Source of the DNA: Ch128b sp964527925 | GTDB taxonomy: Bacteria; Bacteroidota; Ignavibacteria; Ch128b | NCBI GenBank assembly: GCA_964527925.1 | Contig: CAZGQO010000013.1 | Coordinates: 1-64,000, forward strand | Reading direction: 5' to 3' | Length of the DNA: 64,000 nt | Shown here: positions 63,192 to 64,000 of the stretch, piece by piece | How the letters are laid out: each line of letters begins with the position of its first letter | How positions within the stretch are numbered: position 1 is the first letter of the stretch | Translations under genes and position numbers: made by a program | Notes under the pieces: generated by a model | Databases searched by the model: none | What the model was told of the DNA's origin: nothing | The model's input: only the letters and a program-made list of their open reading frames with translations

Positions 63192-64000
63192 CTACTTTTG
63201 TTCAGATAATCGTTTATCTAATTCTTCTAATTTTTTGCTTATTTGAAAGATTTTATCTCTCAGCTCCGGTAAGTTTCTTATTAAAGCATTTAATTTGAAT
63301 GCTTCCCTAACTTCCATCGCTGGATAGCCAAAATAAACTTTTCCTTTTTTAAGATTGTGAGATACACCTGATTGAGCCATTACAACAACATCGTCTTCAA
63401 TTGTTAAATGATCAGCAAAACCAACCTGACCTGCAATGATTACATTATCACCAACTTTTGTACTTCCAGCAAAACCAGTCTGCCCACTTATTGCACAATT
63501 TTCACCAATCACAACATTATGAGCAATTTGTACGAGATTATCAATCTTTGAACCTTTTTTAATTCTTGTCTCACCGATGCTTGCGCGGTCTATGCAGGTA
63601 TTAGCGCCAATTTCAACATCATCTTCAAGAACAACAATTCCTATTTGTGGAATTTTTTTATAAGTCTTATCAGCTTTTTTGTAATAACCGAAACCATCAC
63701 TGCCTATCACAACGCCAGCGTGAAGAATATTTCGTTTACCAATTTTACATCTTTCACGAATTGTTACATTGGGATAAATTATAGAATCATCACCAATTTC
63801 TACATCATTCAAAATTGAAACATTAGAGTAGATGGTTACATTATCACCTATTTTACAATTCTTCCCAATAAAAACATTTTCACCACATCTAAAATTTTTG
63901 CCATATGTGAAATTGACTTTTTTGTTTGTTTCATCAAATAAAGGTGGTAATTCAACTTCTGGGAGAAAATACTTTTCAATAACTTGAATGAAAGCTAAAT
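63192..64000 (-). CDS. lpxD: UDP-3-O-acyl-glucosamine N-acyltransferase (LpxD), cut by right edge
   Basis: The frame runs past the right edge of the window; about 269 residues are visible, so the N-terminal part is missing. Left-handed hexapeptide repeats are obvious (FRCGENVFIGKNCKIGDNVTIYS, CKIGKRNILHAGVVIGSDGFGYY), with the catalytic His in LVQIAHNVVIGENC and the family segment EDDVEIGANTCIDRASIG. A C-terminal helix follows (IRNLPELRDKIFQISKKLEEL). Third acyltransfer step of lipid A synthesis. A TTG at 63812 inside the frame is not the start. First visible gene of the lpx operon, 9 bases before lpxC-fabZ. Confidence 0.93.
   Translation of the reverse strand, partial: LAFIQVIEKYFLPEVELPPLFDETNKKVNFTYGKNFRCGENVFIGKNCKIGDNVTIYSNVSILNDVEIGDDSIIYPNVTIRERCKIGKRNILHAGVVIGSDGFGYYKKADKTYKKIPQIGIVVLEDDVEIGANTCIDRASIGETRIKKGSKIDNLVQIAHNVVIGENCAISGQTGFAGSTKVGDNVIIAGQVGFADHLTIEDDVVVMAQSGVSHNLKKGKVYFGYPAMEVREAFKLNALIRNLPELRDKIFQISKKLEELDKRLSEQK

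Noticed and set aside
1..64000. CRISPR array, prophage, insertion sequence or integron
   Set aside because: No regularly spaced repeats, transposase, integrase or cas-like proteins found; the only repeats are REP-like hairpins and coding TSP3 units.

Overview
The window is AT-rich, densely coded bacterial DNA from a Gram-negative organism with lipopolysaccharide: it carries lpxD, an lpxC-fabZ fusion and lpxA. The best guess is a member of the Ignavibacteria or a close relative in the Bacteroidota/Chlorobiota. This rests on a subtilase with a C-terminal type IX secretion (T9SS) sorting domain containing YQNYPNPFNPST, the LpxC-FabZ fusion, OmpA proteins with thrombospondin type 3 repeats, many outer-membrane beta-barrels, and the low GC content. 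The lineage is inference; no rRNA gene is present.

Layout. 1-2.5 kb: a PhnD-like binding lipoprotein with a sensor kinase cut by the left edge, then mobA. 2.5-7.6 kb: L-lactate dehydrogenase, NADP isocitrate dehydrogenase and a pullulanase-type debranching enzyme. 7.6-12.3 kb: an overlapping lon-fRMsr-dnaX cluster. 12.4-15.9 kb: a luciferase-like flavoenzyme, a hotdog thioesterase, a metal-exporter-like permease and a beta-barrel. 15.9-24.7 kb: a GH3/beta-lactamase lipoprotein, a long RecQ, glycogen synthase, and larB-larE for the nickel-pincer cofactor. 24.9-30.8 kb: a YgjP-type metallopeptidase, a BatA-type protein, HflX, and an adenine DNA methyltransferase coupled to a 2H phosphodiesterase. 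31-36.9 kb: a geranylgeranyl-reductase-family flavoprotein with its own ferredoxin, REP-like palindromes, and a DUF4956-porin-lamin tail lipoprotein-PAS kinase operon. 37.2-42.1 kb: a membrane metallophosphoesterase and a chain of four overlapping genes (YbjN-like, outer-membrane receptor-like, LOG, NUDIX). 42.2-47.6 kb: PpiD-like foldase, rRNA m5C methyltransferase, Tat-exported metallo-hydrolase, EamA transporter. 47.8-55.3 kb: a surface block with a beta-barrel, the T9SS subtilase and three tandem related OmpA/barrel genes. 55.4-59.2 kb: a compact four-gene operon of two D-Ala-D-Ala-ligase-like ATP-grasp enzymes, a GNAT acetyltransferase and a lysine 2,3-aminomutase. 59.4-64 kb: lpxD-lpxC/fabZ-lpxA-lipM-panB, with lpxD cut by the right edge.

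Most interesting part. The ATP-grasp/ATP-grasp/GNAT/KamA operon (55436-59185) looks like a pathway making a beta-lysine-derived amide, dipeptide or acetylated product. Its first gene has no ordinary start codon and an in-frame TGA near its probable original start. Other points are the reductase-ferredoxin pair, the methyltransferase-2H phosphodiesterase pair, the DUF4956 operon with 50-bp-spaced direct repeats upstream, and the REP-like palindromes. No tRNA, rRNA, CRISPR array, insertion sequence or prophage was seen.
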